Assembly (NCBI GenBank): GCA_963693025.1
Contig: OY843749.1
Location: 2,170,001 to 2,234,000 of the forward strand
DNA length: 64,000 nt
Direction: 5' to 3'
DNA from: JAHRAW01 sp963693025
Lineage (GTDB): Bacteria > Pseudomonadota > Gammaproteobacteria > Arenicellales > Poriferihabitantaceae
Shown: piece after piece, positions 35,096 through 43,508 of the stretch
How positions within the stretch are numbered: position 1 is the stretch's first letter
Layout: every line of letters starts with the position of its first letter
Position numbers and translations under genes: made by a program
Notes under the pieces: model-generated
Databases searched by the model: none
What the model was told of the DNA's origin: nothing
The model's input: only the letters and a program-made list of their open reading frames with translations

Positions 35096-35785
35096 ATGGA
35101 AAATTTTTCACGCCACGAGTTTGAGCGGCTGGTCGAAGGCGCCGAAGTTCTGACCGACGGCGAACGTGGTCCGAGCGTTTATCGCACCGCCGATGACAAG
35201 GTGGTCAAGATATTCCGGCAAAAAGGCTGGCTGACTTCCAACCGGTTGAGTCCGTATGCGCTTCGCTTCGAGCGCTGCGCCAACCGGCTCAAGGCGCTCG
35301 GTTTTGCCTCCGTCTCGGTGGAGAAAATCGCCGCATGCCGCGACTTGAATTGCCATCTGGCGATATACCCGCTGCTGCCGGGCGAGACGATTCGGCAACT
35401 GTCCAACCGCGCCGACGAGCAACGGCGCGCGCTGGCGCGTCTGCCCGGTTACCTGTGCGCCTTGCACCGCAAAGGCGTCTATTGCCGCGCCCTGCACCTC
35501 GGCCAGGTGCTGGCGCAAGCGGACGGCTCATTCGCCCTGCTCGACCTCCACTCAACCCAATTCAGCACAACCCCGCTGCCGGTAAAGCGCCGCCTCAAAA
35601 ACTTTATTAACACACTGAACTACGCCGAAGACTACGCCACACTAACCCGCCACGGCCTCACGCGTTTTTTCGGCGACTACTTGCAATGCTCCCAACTGAG
35701 CAAAAAGCACAAAGCGGCTTTGCTGAACAAACTCAAAAACTCGCGCTCGTTTCCTGAACTGGAGCAGGCGCTGAGCGATTTATAA
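35096..35785 (+). CDS. Kinase-fold protein of the LPS core region (toluene-tolerance/BUD32-like)
   Basis: About 229 residues with the shape of a small lipopolysaccharide-kinase-type fold: FERLVEGAEVLTDGERGPSVYRTADDKVVKIFR contains the glycine-rich loop and ATP-binding Lys. A short catalytic region YCRALHLGQVLAQADGSFALLDLHSTQ has Leu/Ala where kinases have HxD, so the catalytic Asp is not obvious, while the LLDLHS metal-type Asp is kept. Activity is therefore uncertain. I chose the ATG at 35096 because longer starts overlap the divergent waaG gene. Its place next to waaG and rfaP supports a role in core modification. Confidence 0.68.
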   Translation: MENFSRHEFERLVEGAEVLTDGERGPSVYRTADDKVVKIFRQKGWLTSNRLSPYALRFERCANRLKALGFASVSVEKIAACRDLNCHLAIYPLLPGETIRQLSNRADEQRRALARLPGYLCALHRKGVYCRALHLGQVLAQADGSFALLDLHSTQFSTTPLPVKRRLKNFINTLNYAEDYATLTRHGLTRFFGDYLQCSQLSKKHKAALLNKLKNSRSFPELEQALSDL

Positions 35786-35825
35786 GCGGAGACAAACACC
35801 CCGACTTCGTCATTCCCAAGTACTC

Positions 35826-35899
35826 GTCATTCTCGAGCGTTAGCGCCCGTTGCCGCGTAGCGGCTTACGGGCGCTTACGACCTCGGGAATCTCCCTAAG
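35826..35899 (+). repeat. Dispersed palindromic repeat, plus orientation (short-stem copy)
   Basis: Starts GTCATTCTCGAGCGTTAG and ends CGGGAATCTCCCTAAG. The arms CGCCCGTTGCCG and CGGCTTACGGGCG pair in the middle. This copy has a shorter central stem than the ~92-bp form of the family. Together with the next two elements it fills most of the 470 bp between the kinase-like gene and ppk2; no gene is visible there. Confidence 0.8.
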
Positions 35900-36020
35900 T
35901 CTACCGTGAATTCCAACAAAGCCCCCGCCGTCATTCCCGAGGAAGCGGGAACCCAGACGCACGGACAGCAAGTCGCCCCTCCCCCATAGCCGCATTCCGG
36001 TTTGCCATCCCTGTACGACT

Positions 36021-36079
36021 GGATTCCCGCATCCCCCCGCTAACACACTGCGAGGGCAGGCTCTGCGGGAATGACGGCG
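36021..36079. repeat. Second dispersed repeat type (GGATTCCCGC ... GCGGGAATGACGGCG)
   Basis: An inverted repeat whose arms are GATTCCCGC and GCGGGAAT, with CCCCCGCTAACACACTGCG inside. A close copy lies at 37391-37447. It resembles the short REP-like palindromes found in many proteobacterial intergenic spaces. Confidence 0.7.
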
Positions 36080-36100
36080 TTGTTTTAACTCAGCGCCAGT

Positions 36101-36191
36101 CTGAGGGAGATTCCCGAGGACGCAAGTCTCCGTAAGCCGCCGCTTAAAAGAAAAAGCGCGGCGGCAACGGACACTAACGCTCGAGAATGAC
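36101..36191 (-). repeat. Dispersed palindromic repeat, minus orientation
   Basis: Reverse complement of the 92-bp family: begins CTGAGGGAGATTCCCGAGGA, has the GCCGCCGC ... GCGGCGGC stem around an A-rich loop, and ends CTCGAGAATGAC. It faces the plus-oriented copy at 35826. Confidence 0.85.
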
Positions 36192-36256
36192 GGGTAGTTG
36201 TAAGTTGTAGGCGGGGAATTTTCGTGCAAACTTCGAACCAAAAACGACCGCAACGC

Positions 36257-37081
36257 TCAAGGATAAGCCGGCGGAACGAAAGTTTGGTCTGACATCGGCG
36301 GGCGCACATAGGCGCCTTGTTTTTTTCGCGCTGACAGTTTTACTTCCTCGGCTTTGATGTCTTGATACGGAATCGCGCTTAGCAAGTGGTGGATGCAGTT
36401 GAGCCGGGCGTGTTTTTTGACATCGGCGTCAACCACATACCACGGCGCTTGTTTAATATCGGTGTGGGCGAACATGTCGTCTTTGGCTTTGGAGTATTCC
36501 ACCCAGCGGTTTCGCGATTCGATATCCATCGGGCTTAACTTCCATTGCTTGGTCGGGTCCAGCCGGCGCGCTTGAAACCGCTTTTCCTGCTCGTCGTCGC
36601 TCACCGAAAACCAGTATTTAATCAACTGAATGCCGCTGCGCACAAGCATGCGCTCAAACTCCGGGCAAGAGCGCATGAATTCCTGATACTCCTCGTTGCT
36701 GCAAAACCCCATCACGCGCTCGACCCCGGCGCGGTTATACCAACTGCGGTCAAACAACACCATCTCGCCGGCGGCGGGCAGGTGTTCCGCGTAGCGCTGG
36801 AAATACCACTGCGTCTTCTCCCTTTCCGTCGGCGCCGGCAACGCCGCCACCCGGCACACCCGCGGGTTCAAGTTCTGCGTGATGCGCTTGATAACCCCCC
36901 CTTTCCCCGCCGCATCCCGCCCCTCAAACAAAACAACAACCTTGAGCCCCTCCTTGCGTATCCATTCCTGCAATTTAACCAACTCAATCTGCATCCGCGC
37001 CAACTCGGATTCATAGTAAGCATTCTTAATCTTGCCGCCTTTACCAACGGTCGCGCCCCCGGACTTTTTTGGTGTGGTCAT
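36257..37081 (-). CDS. ppk2: Polyphosphate kinase 2
   Basis: A 274-residue PPK2-family enzyme, which transfers phosphate between polyphosphate and nucleoside mono- or diphosphates. Walker A FEGRDAAGKGGVIKRI (about residues 47-62), the lid motif DRSWYNRAGVERVMGF and Walker-like LIKYWFSVSDDEQEKRF are typical of the single-domain class. I chose the ATG at 37081 because GGGGGA lies seven bases upstream; another ATG at 37096 is also in frame. Repeats flank the gene on both sides, so it appears to be a single-gene unit. Confidence 0.92.
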   Translation of the reverse strand: MTTPKKSGGATVGKGGKIKNAYYESELARMQIELVKLQEWIRKEGLKVVVLFEGRDAAGKGGVIKRITQNLNPRVCRVAALPAPTEREKTQWYFQRYAEHLPAAGEMVLFDRSWYNRAGVERVMGFCSNEEYQEFMRSCPEFERMLVRSGIQLIKYWFSVSDDEQEKRFQARRLDPTKQWKLSPMDIESRNRWVEYSKAKDDMFAHTDIKQAPWYVVDADVKKHARLNCIHHLLSAIPYQDIKAEEVKLSARKKQGAYVRPPMSDQTFVPPAYP

Positions 37082-37148
37082 TTTCGTTTCCCCCATTGAT
37101 GATTTGGTTTCTGTTGGTTGAATTGTAATACAAAAATCCCGATTACCC

Positions 37149-37180
37149 GTCATTCTCGAGCGTCAGTGTCCGTTGCCGCG
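37149..37180 (+). repeat. Partial copy (left arm only) of the dispersed palindromic repeat
   Basis: GTCATTCTCGAGCGTCAGTG and the following CCGTTGCCGCG match the start of the 92-bp family; the rest is missing and a complete copy begins 11 bases later. Confidence 0.7.
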
Positions 37181-37190
37181 CCCCCCCGCC

Positions 37191-37278
37191 GTCATTCTCG
37201 AGCGTTAGTGTCCGTTTGCCGCCGCGCTTCTTCTTGCGGCGGCTTACGGACACTTACGTCCTCGGGAATCTCCCTAAG
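37191..37278 (+). repeat. Dispersed palindromic repeat, plus orientation
   Basis: Full-length copy: GTCATTCTCGAGCGTTAG, stem AGTGTCCG/CGGACACT, inner stem GCCGCCGC/GCGGCGGC with loop GCTTCTTCTT, and CTCGGGAATCTCCCTAAG at the end. It lies in the 420-bp gap between ppk2 and the next gene. Confidence 0.85.
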
Positions 37279-37390
37279 ACTGGCGCTGAGCCCAAACAAC
37301 GCCATTCCCGCAGTCTTTTGAGCGCAATCCAGCGTCTTTTATCGGTGGACGGCGGACGTGGGAGGGGCAAGTCTGCCATCCCTGGCGACT

Positions 37391-37447
37391 GGATTCCCGC
37401 CTCCCCCGCTAACACACTGCGGGGGCAAGTTCTGCGGGAATGACGGC
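37391..37447. repeat. Second copy of the GGATTCCCGC ... GCGGGAATGACGGCG repeat
   Basis: Same inverted repeat as at 36021-36079, with CTCCCCCGCTAACACACTGC in the middle. Its right end supplies a possible -35 box for the gene at 37504. Confidence 0.7.
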
Positions 37448-37469
37448 GGGAACGAGTTTTTGCTACAAT
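37440..37469 (+). promoter_or_regulatory. Candidate promoter formed at the end of a repeat
   Basis: ATGACG (37440-37445, weak -35), 18-bp spacer, TACAAT (37464-37469), 35 bases before the ATG at 37504. The -35 part belongs to the repeat. Confidence 0.35.
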
Positions 37470-37503
37470 CCGCGCGCTTTTAACATCAACCGGAGTATCT
37501 AAA

Positions 37504-37983
37504 ATGTCAGAAAATGAACCGCAGTATTGGCGGATGCAGTTGCATCCAAACGAATCTGAAAATTCTATGTTTTATACCGTGCAATGCCTCGCGTACGGCT
37601 TTATTGGGCTGGATTTTAGTAAGGAAACTGAAAATTTGAACGAAATAGATAGTTCTACTTTGCCACCAAATGAACAGAAATTCGTTCCATTTGCAAGAGA
37701 AATGGAATCCGGTCATATTGTTTTGATTATGTCGCACCACAAGCCAGTTGCGTTGGTGAAAGTGATTGGCGATTATGTGTACATTGCTGGTTATCGAAAA
37801 TTGCCGGTTTGGTGTCCTCATTATCGTCCTGTGGAAGTGCTTGGTTACTACGCTGATTGGAGAGGTGAGCCGGAATATGCAGCCAAACTAATAACAACGA
37901 ATACCATTGGAGCAATAAAAGATCAGACTGGCCCGTTTCACAATTTCATTGAAAAGTGGCTTGAGCATGTACGTGATCAGTAA
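37504..37983 (+). CDS. Protein of unknown function
   Basis: A 159-residue protein I do not recognise. It begins YWRMQLHPNESENSMFYTV and contains GHIVLIMSHHKPVALVKVIGDYVYI and an aromatic end (YYADWRGEPEYAA). The pattern of beta strands with a G-x-V motif would fit a small PUA/EVE-like fold, but this is only a resemblance. CGGAG sits eight bases before the ATG. It has its own candidate promoter and a strong terminator, so it is a one-gene unit, and it is more AT-rich than the flanking housekeeping genes, suggesting acquisition. Confidence 0.7.
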   Translation: MSENEPQYWRMQLHPNESENSMFYTVQCLAYGFIGLDFSKETENLNEIDSSTLPPNEQKFVPFAREMESGHIVLIMSHHKPVALVKVIGDYVYIAGYRKLPVWCPHYRPVEVLGYYADWRGEPEYAAKLITTNTIGAIKDQTGPFHNFIEKWLEHVRDQ

Positions 37984-37994
37984 CCAAAACCTCA

Positions 37995-38026
37995 ACGGGC
38001 GAGCGGCGACGCTCGCCCGTTTTTTG
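37995..38026 (+). terminator. Rho-independent terminator
   Basis: ACGGGCGAGCG-gcga-CGCTCGCCCGT is a perfect 11-bp stem followed by seven T, 12 bases after the stop of the 37504 gene. Confidence 0.93.
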
Positions 38027-38120
38027 AATACAATGCACACCCCTAATCCTTTGACAGGAAATTGACAATGATGTTTGGCAAAAATCGCGGCACGGATAAA
38101 ACTTGGAAGCAAATTCCATA

Positions 38121-39494
38121 ATGGAGCAACACATCTCCCCCACCCACTTGCTCACACCGCAACGCTTGGACATCTGCGCCAAGCACGTCTACGCACGACT
38201 GCGCGAGCAAAACCCCTCCGCCCAATGGGGGCGAAAGGTCTATGAATCCCACATCCTCGCCATGAATCAAGGCATAGAGTTCCGCCACGGCAAAGTGGAA
38301 AAATCCGGCATTTCCGAATTCGTAACAAACTACGAAACGTTACTAAACTCAATTAAGAAACACGGATTTGACGACACGAAAGCAGTGCCGATAACCCATA
38401 ACCGCACGGCGATGAACGGAGCTCACCGCATCGCCGCCTGTTTGCTTTACAACACTCCTCTGACATGCCAAGTCCTAGATACACAAGAACGCTACGACAG
38501 CAGCTGGGGATTTTTCCAAAAACGCGGTCTTGATCCCGACATTCTGGATTACATGGCGCTGGAATACTGCCGCTTGAAAAGCGATTGTTATCTGGCTGTT
38601 GTATATCCCTGTGCATCGGCGAAGATTGAGACGATTCAATCCATGCTGACGGAAGCGGGAAAAATAATCTGCCGCAAAAAGATACCGGCACTGGGAATGA
38701 GAATGGCGGTGAATACGATTAGGCACCTATACCCCGACATTTTCTGGGACGGAACGCACAAGGAAAAATTTCCCGGCACCAGAAGCAAGGTAAAGAATTG
38801 TTTTACCGGAGAGCGGTCGTTTTATGTGATTTTATTTGAAGTAAAAAACCATGAGGATGTCGTACCGGTCAAAGAGAACATACGGGACTTTATCGGAATG
38901 GGAAAAGAGTCGTTGCACATAACAGACGACCACGCCGAAACAATTTGCATGGCGAAAACATTTTTCAACGCCAACAGCATACATTTCCTTGCTCACGCAA
39001 CGCCCATTGACTCCCCGGCTTTTAACGAACGCTTTTTTCGTTATGCCGCCGCCATAAACGATAGAGGGGTAAGCGAGCGCTTTGCCATTCACGGCAGTTC
39101 CGTGATGGAAGTGTATGGGGTGCGAGTGGCGAACGATCTAGACTATATCAGCGCAAGCGGGGAGGCACTGAATACAAACGATGTCGGCATATCTATGAGC
39201 AACGAGAAAGCGCAGTATGCCGACTGCTCGCTCGCCGAGTTGTTGGACGACCCGCGCTTGTATTTTTATTTTTACGGCATAAAGTTTGTCAGTTTGCCGG
39301 TGCTGATAAACATGAAAAGATTGCGCCGGGAAAGGAAAGACCGGCGTGACCTTGGACTAATCAGAAGGTGGCATAAAATGAACCTGATGTATGAGTTTAT
39401 TCAACTTGCCCATTATTGGCAAAGGTTTTTTCCAAGATACAAGCGCAAGATGGTTAAGAGAAAAATCAAAACCTTTTTGAGAACTCTAAAATGA
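38121..39494 (+). CDS. Putative ParB-like / nucleotidyltransferase-like protein of the glycan locus
   Basis: A 457-residue protein not matching any named family I know. Residues ~60-115 resemble a ParB/sulfiredoxin-like domain (PITHNRTAMNGAHRIAACLLY, with the GxHR motif near 100). Residues ~323-345 read AIHGSSVMEVYGVRVANDLDYIS, the GS...DxD pattern of the polymerase-beta-type nucleotidyltransferase fold. The C-terminus is Lys/Arg-rich. The ATG at 38121 is preferred to a TTG six codons earlier. It opens a row of coupled glycosyltransferase genes (ATGA overlap with the next). A role in activating or transferring a sugar substituent is possible, but this is inference. Confidence 0.6.
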   Translation: MEQHISPTHLLTPQRLDICAKHVYARLREQNPSAQWGRKVYESHILAMNQGIEFRHGKVEKSGISEFVTNYETLLNSIKKHGFDDTKAVPITHNRTAMNGAHRIAACLLYNTPLTCQVLDTQERYDSSWGFFQKRGLDPDILDYMALEYCRLKSDCYLAVVYPCASAKIETIQSMLTEAGKIICRKKIPALGMRMAVNTIRHLYPDIFWDGTHKEKFPGTRSKVKNCFTGERSFYVILFEVKNHEDVVPVKENIRDFIGMGKESLHITDDHAETICMAKTFFNANSIHFLAHATPIDSPAFNERFFRYAAAINDRGVSERFAIHGSSVMEVYGVRVANDLDYISASGEALNTNDVGISMSNEKAQYADCSLAELLDDPRLYFYFYGIKFVSLPVLINMKRLRRERKDRRDLGLIRRWHKMNLMYEFIQLAHYWQRFFPRYKRKMVKRKIKTFLRTLK

Positions 39495-40291
39495 AAAACT
39501 TAATCTATCAATACTGGGACGGCGAAATTCCCGCCGGTTGTAAAGTCGGACAGCAAAACATGGAAGACTATGCCCGGCGCATAGGCGCCGACTATCTGTT
39601 TGAAGACAACCCTCGCTTCGTTACCAACATGAAAAGGTATGCCGCGGTGTATGGTTGCTTCAAACCCATCTATGACGAGTCATTCCACGACTACGATAAT
39701 GTATTATATGCCGACATGGACATCTTCGCCGTGGACGGGCTGAAGGAAAACATATTTGAAGACTTCACCGCCGAAATAGGAATATGCACGGAGCCGTGTC
39801 AACCAAAACACAGGGCGCAATTAACCGGAAAGATTTCCGGCGTCAGAGACGAAAAATGGGCGCGGGCAGTGAAGCGCCGCTGGAAAGTGGAGATGCCGAG
39901 AACCGGGGAAGGGTTGTTGAAAGTTTATAATGCCGGTCTGACCCTGTATTCAAACAAGGGCTTGCTGAAAGCGCGGGAGAAATTCATCCCGTTCAAAAAA
40001 TATATGAGGTATATGAAATGGAAAGGATTGAGGAGCATATACCTCTCGGATCAAAATTATCTTCACACCATGCTGTTCGTGGCGAACATGGATTATGTGG
40101 AACTGGACAACGGCTGGAACAGTTATGTTCATTGGTATTTTGATTCCGAAAATAAAAAACACCTGAACGATATGCGAACCGAGAGCACGAAGTTTGTGCA
40201 TATCCAGTTAAGAGGCGCCGATGCGTTTGACGCCGGCACGCTTTGGAAAATCACCAACCTGCCGGCACGGGAGTGGGAGTTGGAGCAATGA
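39491..40291 (+). CDS. Glycosyltransferase-like protein with DxD motif
   Basis: A 266-residue GT-A-type protein. It opens MKNLIYQYWDGEIPAGCKVG and carries the metal/nucleotide-sugar motif YADMDIFAVDGL (DMD near residue 77). It is similar in its first 100 residues to the N-terminal half of the next protein (both have ARRIGADY/AEKVGAEY and D-x-D followed by EDxFED), so the two arose by duplication. Start and stop overlap both neighbours by 4 bp, so it is translationally coupled in the glycan operon. Donor and acceptor are unknown. Confidence 0.7.
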   Translation: MKNLIYQYWDGEIPAGCKVGQQNMEDYARRIGADYLFEDNPRFVTNMKRYAAVYGCFKPIYDESFHDYDNVLYADMDIFAVDGLKENIFEDFTAEIGICTEPCQPKHRAQLTGKISGVRDEKWARAVKRRWKVEMPRTGEGLLKVYNAGLTLYSNKGLLKAREKFIPFKKYMRYMKWKGLRSIYLSDQNYLHTMLFVANMDYVELDNGWNSYVHWYFDSENKKHLNDMRTESTKFVHIQLRGADAFDAGTLWKITNLPAREWELEQ

Positions 40292-41688
40292 AAAAAATAA
40301 TCCTGCAGCACTGGAGCGGTGAACTCGGAGAACTGGAGCATCTCTCCATCGCCAACATATCCCGCTATGCGGAGAAAGTCGGCGCCGAATACAGACTTTT
40401 ACGGGGCAATGTTTTCAGGTCTAATCTCAGCGCTCAATGCCAAAAACTTTATATGCTTGACGAGGAATTTGACGATTATGATATTGTGGTCATGCTTGAT
40501 ATAGACATGTTCACAAGGAAGGGGATGGAGGAAGATGTGTTTGAAGACATCAGCGGGGTCGGCATGTCCACCAAGTTTCAGAAGCGACTGTTCAAAAGCG
40601 TGCAAGAAAAATTTCCCCACCTGACAAACCGGAAATATCCTTATTGGGGTGGCGCGGTTTGGCGTTTGGAGCGGGGCATAAGAACAATGTTAAGACCACA
40701 CATCCGGGAAGATGAAATGGCGCAGTTCAGCGGCGAAGGCTGCCACCACGACGAAGGCGTCATGCACCGTCTGGCAACTCTGGCACGGCTTGAAAAGCCT
40801 CACATATTCCCCGATGGGGATAAGTGGTGCCACGGCAGTTACATGCCCGGCATTGAAAACGCCGCCTTGATTCACATTCGCATGAAAACATCCATGAAAG
40901 GACCGAAAAGACCAAAAATTGAAAACTATCACGCATTGGTCGAGCGGGGCTTGATTGAACCCGACCAGTCGGCGGAATCGACCGGCGGCATGATTTTTAC
41001 GCCTGTTCACCCTCCGCTTCCAACATGGAAACGAATGCGCCGACTGCGCGAAAAATATCCGGGCACTTCCATCTTGCGGAAACTTCAATATGAGAAATTG
41101 CAATCCGTCACAGTGCACGGTCGCTGCCTTGATGTCGGCGGCGGGCGCCAAGCCAAATATATGCATTTGTTACCGGACGACCTTGAAATTGAATCAGTAA
41201 ATATCAGCGCGGCGATGGAGCCCACTCACTTGATTCAATCCGGCGACAAAATCCCGTACGAAGACAATTACTTTGACTGCGCGATCAGCCTGAACACGCT
41301 GGAACATATTTACGATGCCGAGTATGTCTTGCGTGAGATACACCGGACGTTGAAACCCGGGGCGGTCGCCCATATCACCGTGCCTTTTATGTTCAGGATT
41401 CACGCCGCCCCCGATGATTTCTTCAGGGCAACACCGAGTTGGTGGAAAGAAACGCTCGCGCGTGCCGGATTTTCCAAAGCCGATTTTCAGGCGCTGACTT
41501 GGGGGAAGAGTACCAACGCCCACATGATATATTCGGGAAAATTCCAAAACCTTAACCGTTTCATAGCACACACCAAGGACATTATTTATGCGCGAAGAAA
41601 GTTTGGAAAGGTCGGAACCTATGCCGGGGGAATCAACAAAGGCGTTTGGGCAACTGCCACCGGCTGGTTCATGTCGGCTGTTAAGTAA
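40288..41688 (+). CDS. Bifunctional glycosyltransferase-like / SAM-dependent methyltransferase protein
   Basis: A 466-residue two-domain protein. Residues 1-~230 match the preceding DxD glycosyltransferase (VVMLDIDMFTRKGM, DID at 71-73). Residues ~270-400 form a class I methyltransferase: SAM motif GRCLDVGGGRQAKY near 275, then YFDCAISLNTLEHIYDAEYVLREIHRTLKPGA with the typical ExI-x-R-LKPGG-like element. It would both transfer and methylate a sugar, or methylate the product of its own transfer. I chose the ATG at 40288, which forms ATGA with the upstream stop. Confidence 0.73.
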   Translation: MKKIILQHWSGELGELEHLSIANISRYAEKVGAEYRLLRGNVFRSNLSAQCQKLYMLDEEFDDYDIVVMLDIDMFTRKGMEEDVFEDISGVGMSTKFQKRLFKSVQEKFPHLTNRKYPYWGGAVWRLERGIRTMLRPHIREDEMAQFSGEGCHHDEGVMHRLATLARLEKPHIFPDGDKWCHGSYMPGIENAALIHIRMKTSMKGPKRPKIENYHALVERGLIEPDQSAESTGGMIFTPVHPPLPTWKRMRRLREKYPGTSILRKLQYEKLQSVTVHGRCLDVGGGRQAKYMHLLPDDLEIESVNISAAMEPTHLIQSGDKIPYEDNYFDCAISLNTLEHIYDAEYVLREIHRTLKPGAVAHITVPFMFRIHAAPDDFFRATPSWWKETLARAGFSKADFQALTWGKSTNAHMIYSGKFQNLNRFIAHTKDIIYARRKFGKVGTYAGGINKGVWATATGWFMSAVK

Positions 41689-41700
41689 CGGACAGAAAAT

Positions 41701-42408
41701 ATGCTTAAAAATATCATCAAACGCCCGGCGATTTTCCGCAAACGATTCCGTAAACGGTATTGGCAACTCGGTAAGATTTTGCGTCCGCACCTCGAAAAAT
41801 CTTGGTGTGATTACCGATATTGGCAGGCACAGTACAGTGGCGAGTTACATGACGCATTTAACCATGACGACTTCCCACCCATGCACGGTTCATATATTGT
41901 TTGGAAAGGCGCGATTACAATTGCCCCGTCCCGGATTTTGGAATTGGGCAGTTATCAAGGCGGGTCCGCTGTGGTGTGGGCGCACTTATTTCCAGACGCA
42001 AACATCACTTGCGTTGACGCTTGGAAAGAATACATCGGAAGGCTGACAAACTTGGATGAAGCGGAAGTCCATTTTGACGAGGTCACCGTGCCATTCGCCA
42101 AACGACTGCGAAAAATAAAATCCGACACTTTTAGCGCGGTGTCAAAATTGATTAACGACGGCGAAATGTTTGATGTGGTTTATATTGACGCCGGGCATTT
42201 TGAAGATAATGTTTTAATTGATACTTATCTATCGTGGCGAGTGCTTGGTGACGGCGGTGTGTTGGTGTGGGACGATTATGCAATTGGGCATGCGGAGTAC
42301 ACTGGACATCAACCCCGCCATGCAATTGACCACTTCTTAAATCGCCACATCGGTGAGTATTGCGTTCTTTCCGCTTACCCCCAAGTCATCATTCAAAAAT
42401 GCGTATAA
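41701..42408 (+). CDS. Class I SAM-dependent methyltransferase (CmcI/Methyltransf_24-like)
   Basis: A 235-residue methyltransferase. SAM motif I is RILELGSYQGGSAVVWAHLFPDANITCVDAW, and the active-site region FDVVYIDAGHFEDNVLIDTYLSWRVLGDGGVLVWDDY is typical of the O-methyltransferase group with a metal-binding YIDGxH-like element. The basic start (KRPAIFRKRFRKRYW) may aid membrane contact. It starts 12 bases after the bifunctional gene and probably methylates a sugar of the same surface glycan. Confidence 0.78.
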   Translation: MLKNIIKRPAIFRKRFRKRYWQLGKILRPHLEKSWCDYRYWQAQYSGELHDAFNHDDFPPMHGSYIVWKGAITIAPSRILELGSYQGGSAVVWAHLFPDANITCVDAWKEYIGRLTNLDEAEVHFDEVTVPFAKRLRKIKSDTFSAVSKLINDGEMFDVVYIDAGHFEDNVLIDTYLSWRVLGDGGVLVWDDYAIGHAEYTGHQPRHAIDHFLNRHIGEYCVLSAYPQVIIQKCV

Positions 42409-42515
42409 TCTGCTCTTCACGCCGTCATGTCCTAGGCATTTTTCTTGCCGTCACCTTACCGCCAACCACCACCACTTTTACCGACAACGCTGTCACCACA
42501 AAGGGCACGATAATA

Positions 42516-42610
42516 ATGAATTTACCAATAATCCAATCATTTGGATTGGCTATCCGCTTTACAATTTGGAGAAATTATGCGCCCAATCGTTTTTAGACAA
42601 TGGTAGGAAC
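42516..42610 (+). pseudogene. 5' remnant of a DxD glycosyltransferase gene
   Basis: ATGAATTTACCAATAATCCA and the following bases encode MNLPIIQSF and, after a frame change, WIGYPLYNLEKLCAQSFLDNGRN. This matches the start MKLPIIQSFWIGEPLSKLEQLCIQSFLDNGHE of the intact copy at 45694. The rest of the gene is gone and replaced by the methyltransferase gene beginning at 42600. Confidence 0.78.
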
Positions 42611-43442
42611 AGAAGGTATGTTTAAGGATATTATCGGGCGGTGGAAACGCCGTCGAAGCAGAACTATCCCTCCCGAAACGTCGGGGCCGTTGTGGGACAG
42701 CCTGCCACAACAGATTATTGCCGAATGGAAACAATTCCCGCAATCTTTTTTGCGGCAAAAGACCATCAGCCGAGTGCTTCATCCAAACCAACAAAAGTTA
42801 GCCCAGTTGTATTACGCAGAATTGTTGAAAAGTCAGTTTTATCAAGATGTCTTACGGCCCCAAACATCAGATAGTCGTGTGGGCACGCCCCACCAGTTTG
42901 AGTTACTACCGCAGGCGAGCCCGTTAACCATTCAACACATGTATTACCTCAATCTTTTGCATGTCGAACTCGGGTTTTCTGTGCCGAAGTCAGTTTCTCA
43001 CATCGTTGAAATCGGCGGCGGATACGGGAATTTTTGCCGTCTCGTCAAGCGACTCGGATACAACGGACGCTACATTATTGCCGACCTTGAGGAGATGTTG
43101 GAATTACAAAAGGACTACTTATGCGCCAACGACATAAGCGGTGTGGAGTTTTCACCGCTTGATATGCCGGCATTACTGCCGCAGCAATCGGCAACATCCC
43201 TGCTTATTGCCACATTCAGCGTGAACGAAATGCCACTACCAACCAGGCAAGCGTTGGAGCCTTACTACCGGCATTTTGACTATCTGCTCTTTGCACACAA
43301 CCGCTCGTTTGACGGCGTAGACAACATTGCCTATTTCGAAAACTTAAATAGCCTCATTGCGGATAACGGATATACGGTGCGTCATCATAAAGATGCTTAC
43401 CGAAACAGCTGGTTCATGCTGTGTCACCGCACCTCAGGCTGA
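42600..43442 (+). CDS. Putative sugar O-methyltransferase
   Basis: A 280-residue SAM-dependent methyltransferase of the putative sugar O-methyltransferase group. Motif I is HIVEIGGGYGNFCRLVKRLGYNGRYIIADLEE (about residues 137-168), followed by LLIATFSVNEMPL and YLLFAHN. The start may be the ATG at 42600, which overlaps the glycosyltransferase remnant, or the one at 42618. Probably methylates a glycan residue. Confidence 0.75.
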   Translation: MVGTEGMFKDIIGRWKRRRSRTIPPETSGPLWDSLPQQIIAEWKQFPQSFLRQKTISRVLHPNQQKLAQLYYAELLKSQFYQDVLRPQTSDSRVGTPHQFELLPQASPLTIQHMYYLNLLHVELGFSVPKSVSHIVEIGGGYGNFCRLVKRLGYNGRYIIADLEEMLELQKDYLCANDISGVEFSPLDMPALLPQQSATSLLIATFSVNEMPLPTRQALEPYYRHFDYLLFAHNRSFDGVDNIAYFENLNSLIADNGYTVRHHKDAYRNSWFMLCHRTSG

Positions 43443-43508
43443 ATGAGCCGCCCTCAGAAAAAACCAGTTACCCATCAGCGAAATTGAATTTATCACACGG
43501 CTGAAAAA

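Noticed and set aside
35786..36256. Possible CRISPR array from repeated GC-rich motifs
   Set aside because: Repeats are palindromic, differ in spacing and orientation, and lack uniform spacers or cas genes.
42353..42625. Possible small gene of 90 codons between two methyltransferases
   Set aside because: The frame is the frameshifted glycosyltransferase remnant joined to random upstream codons.
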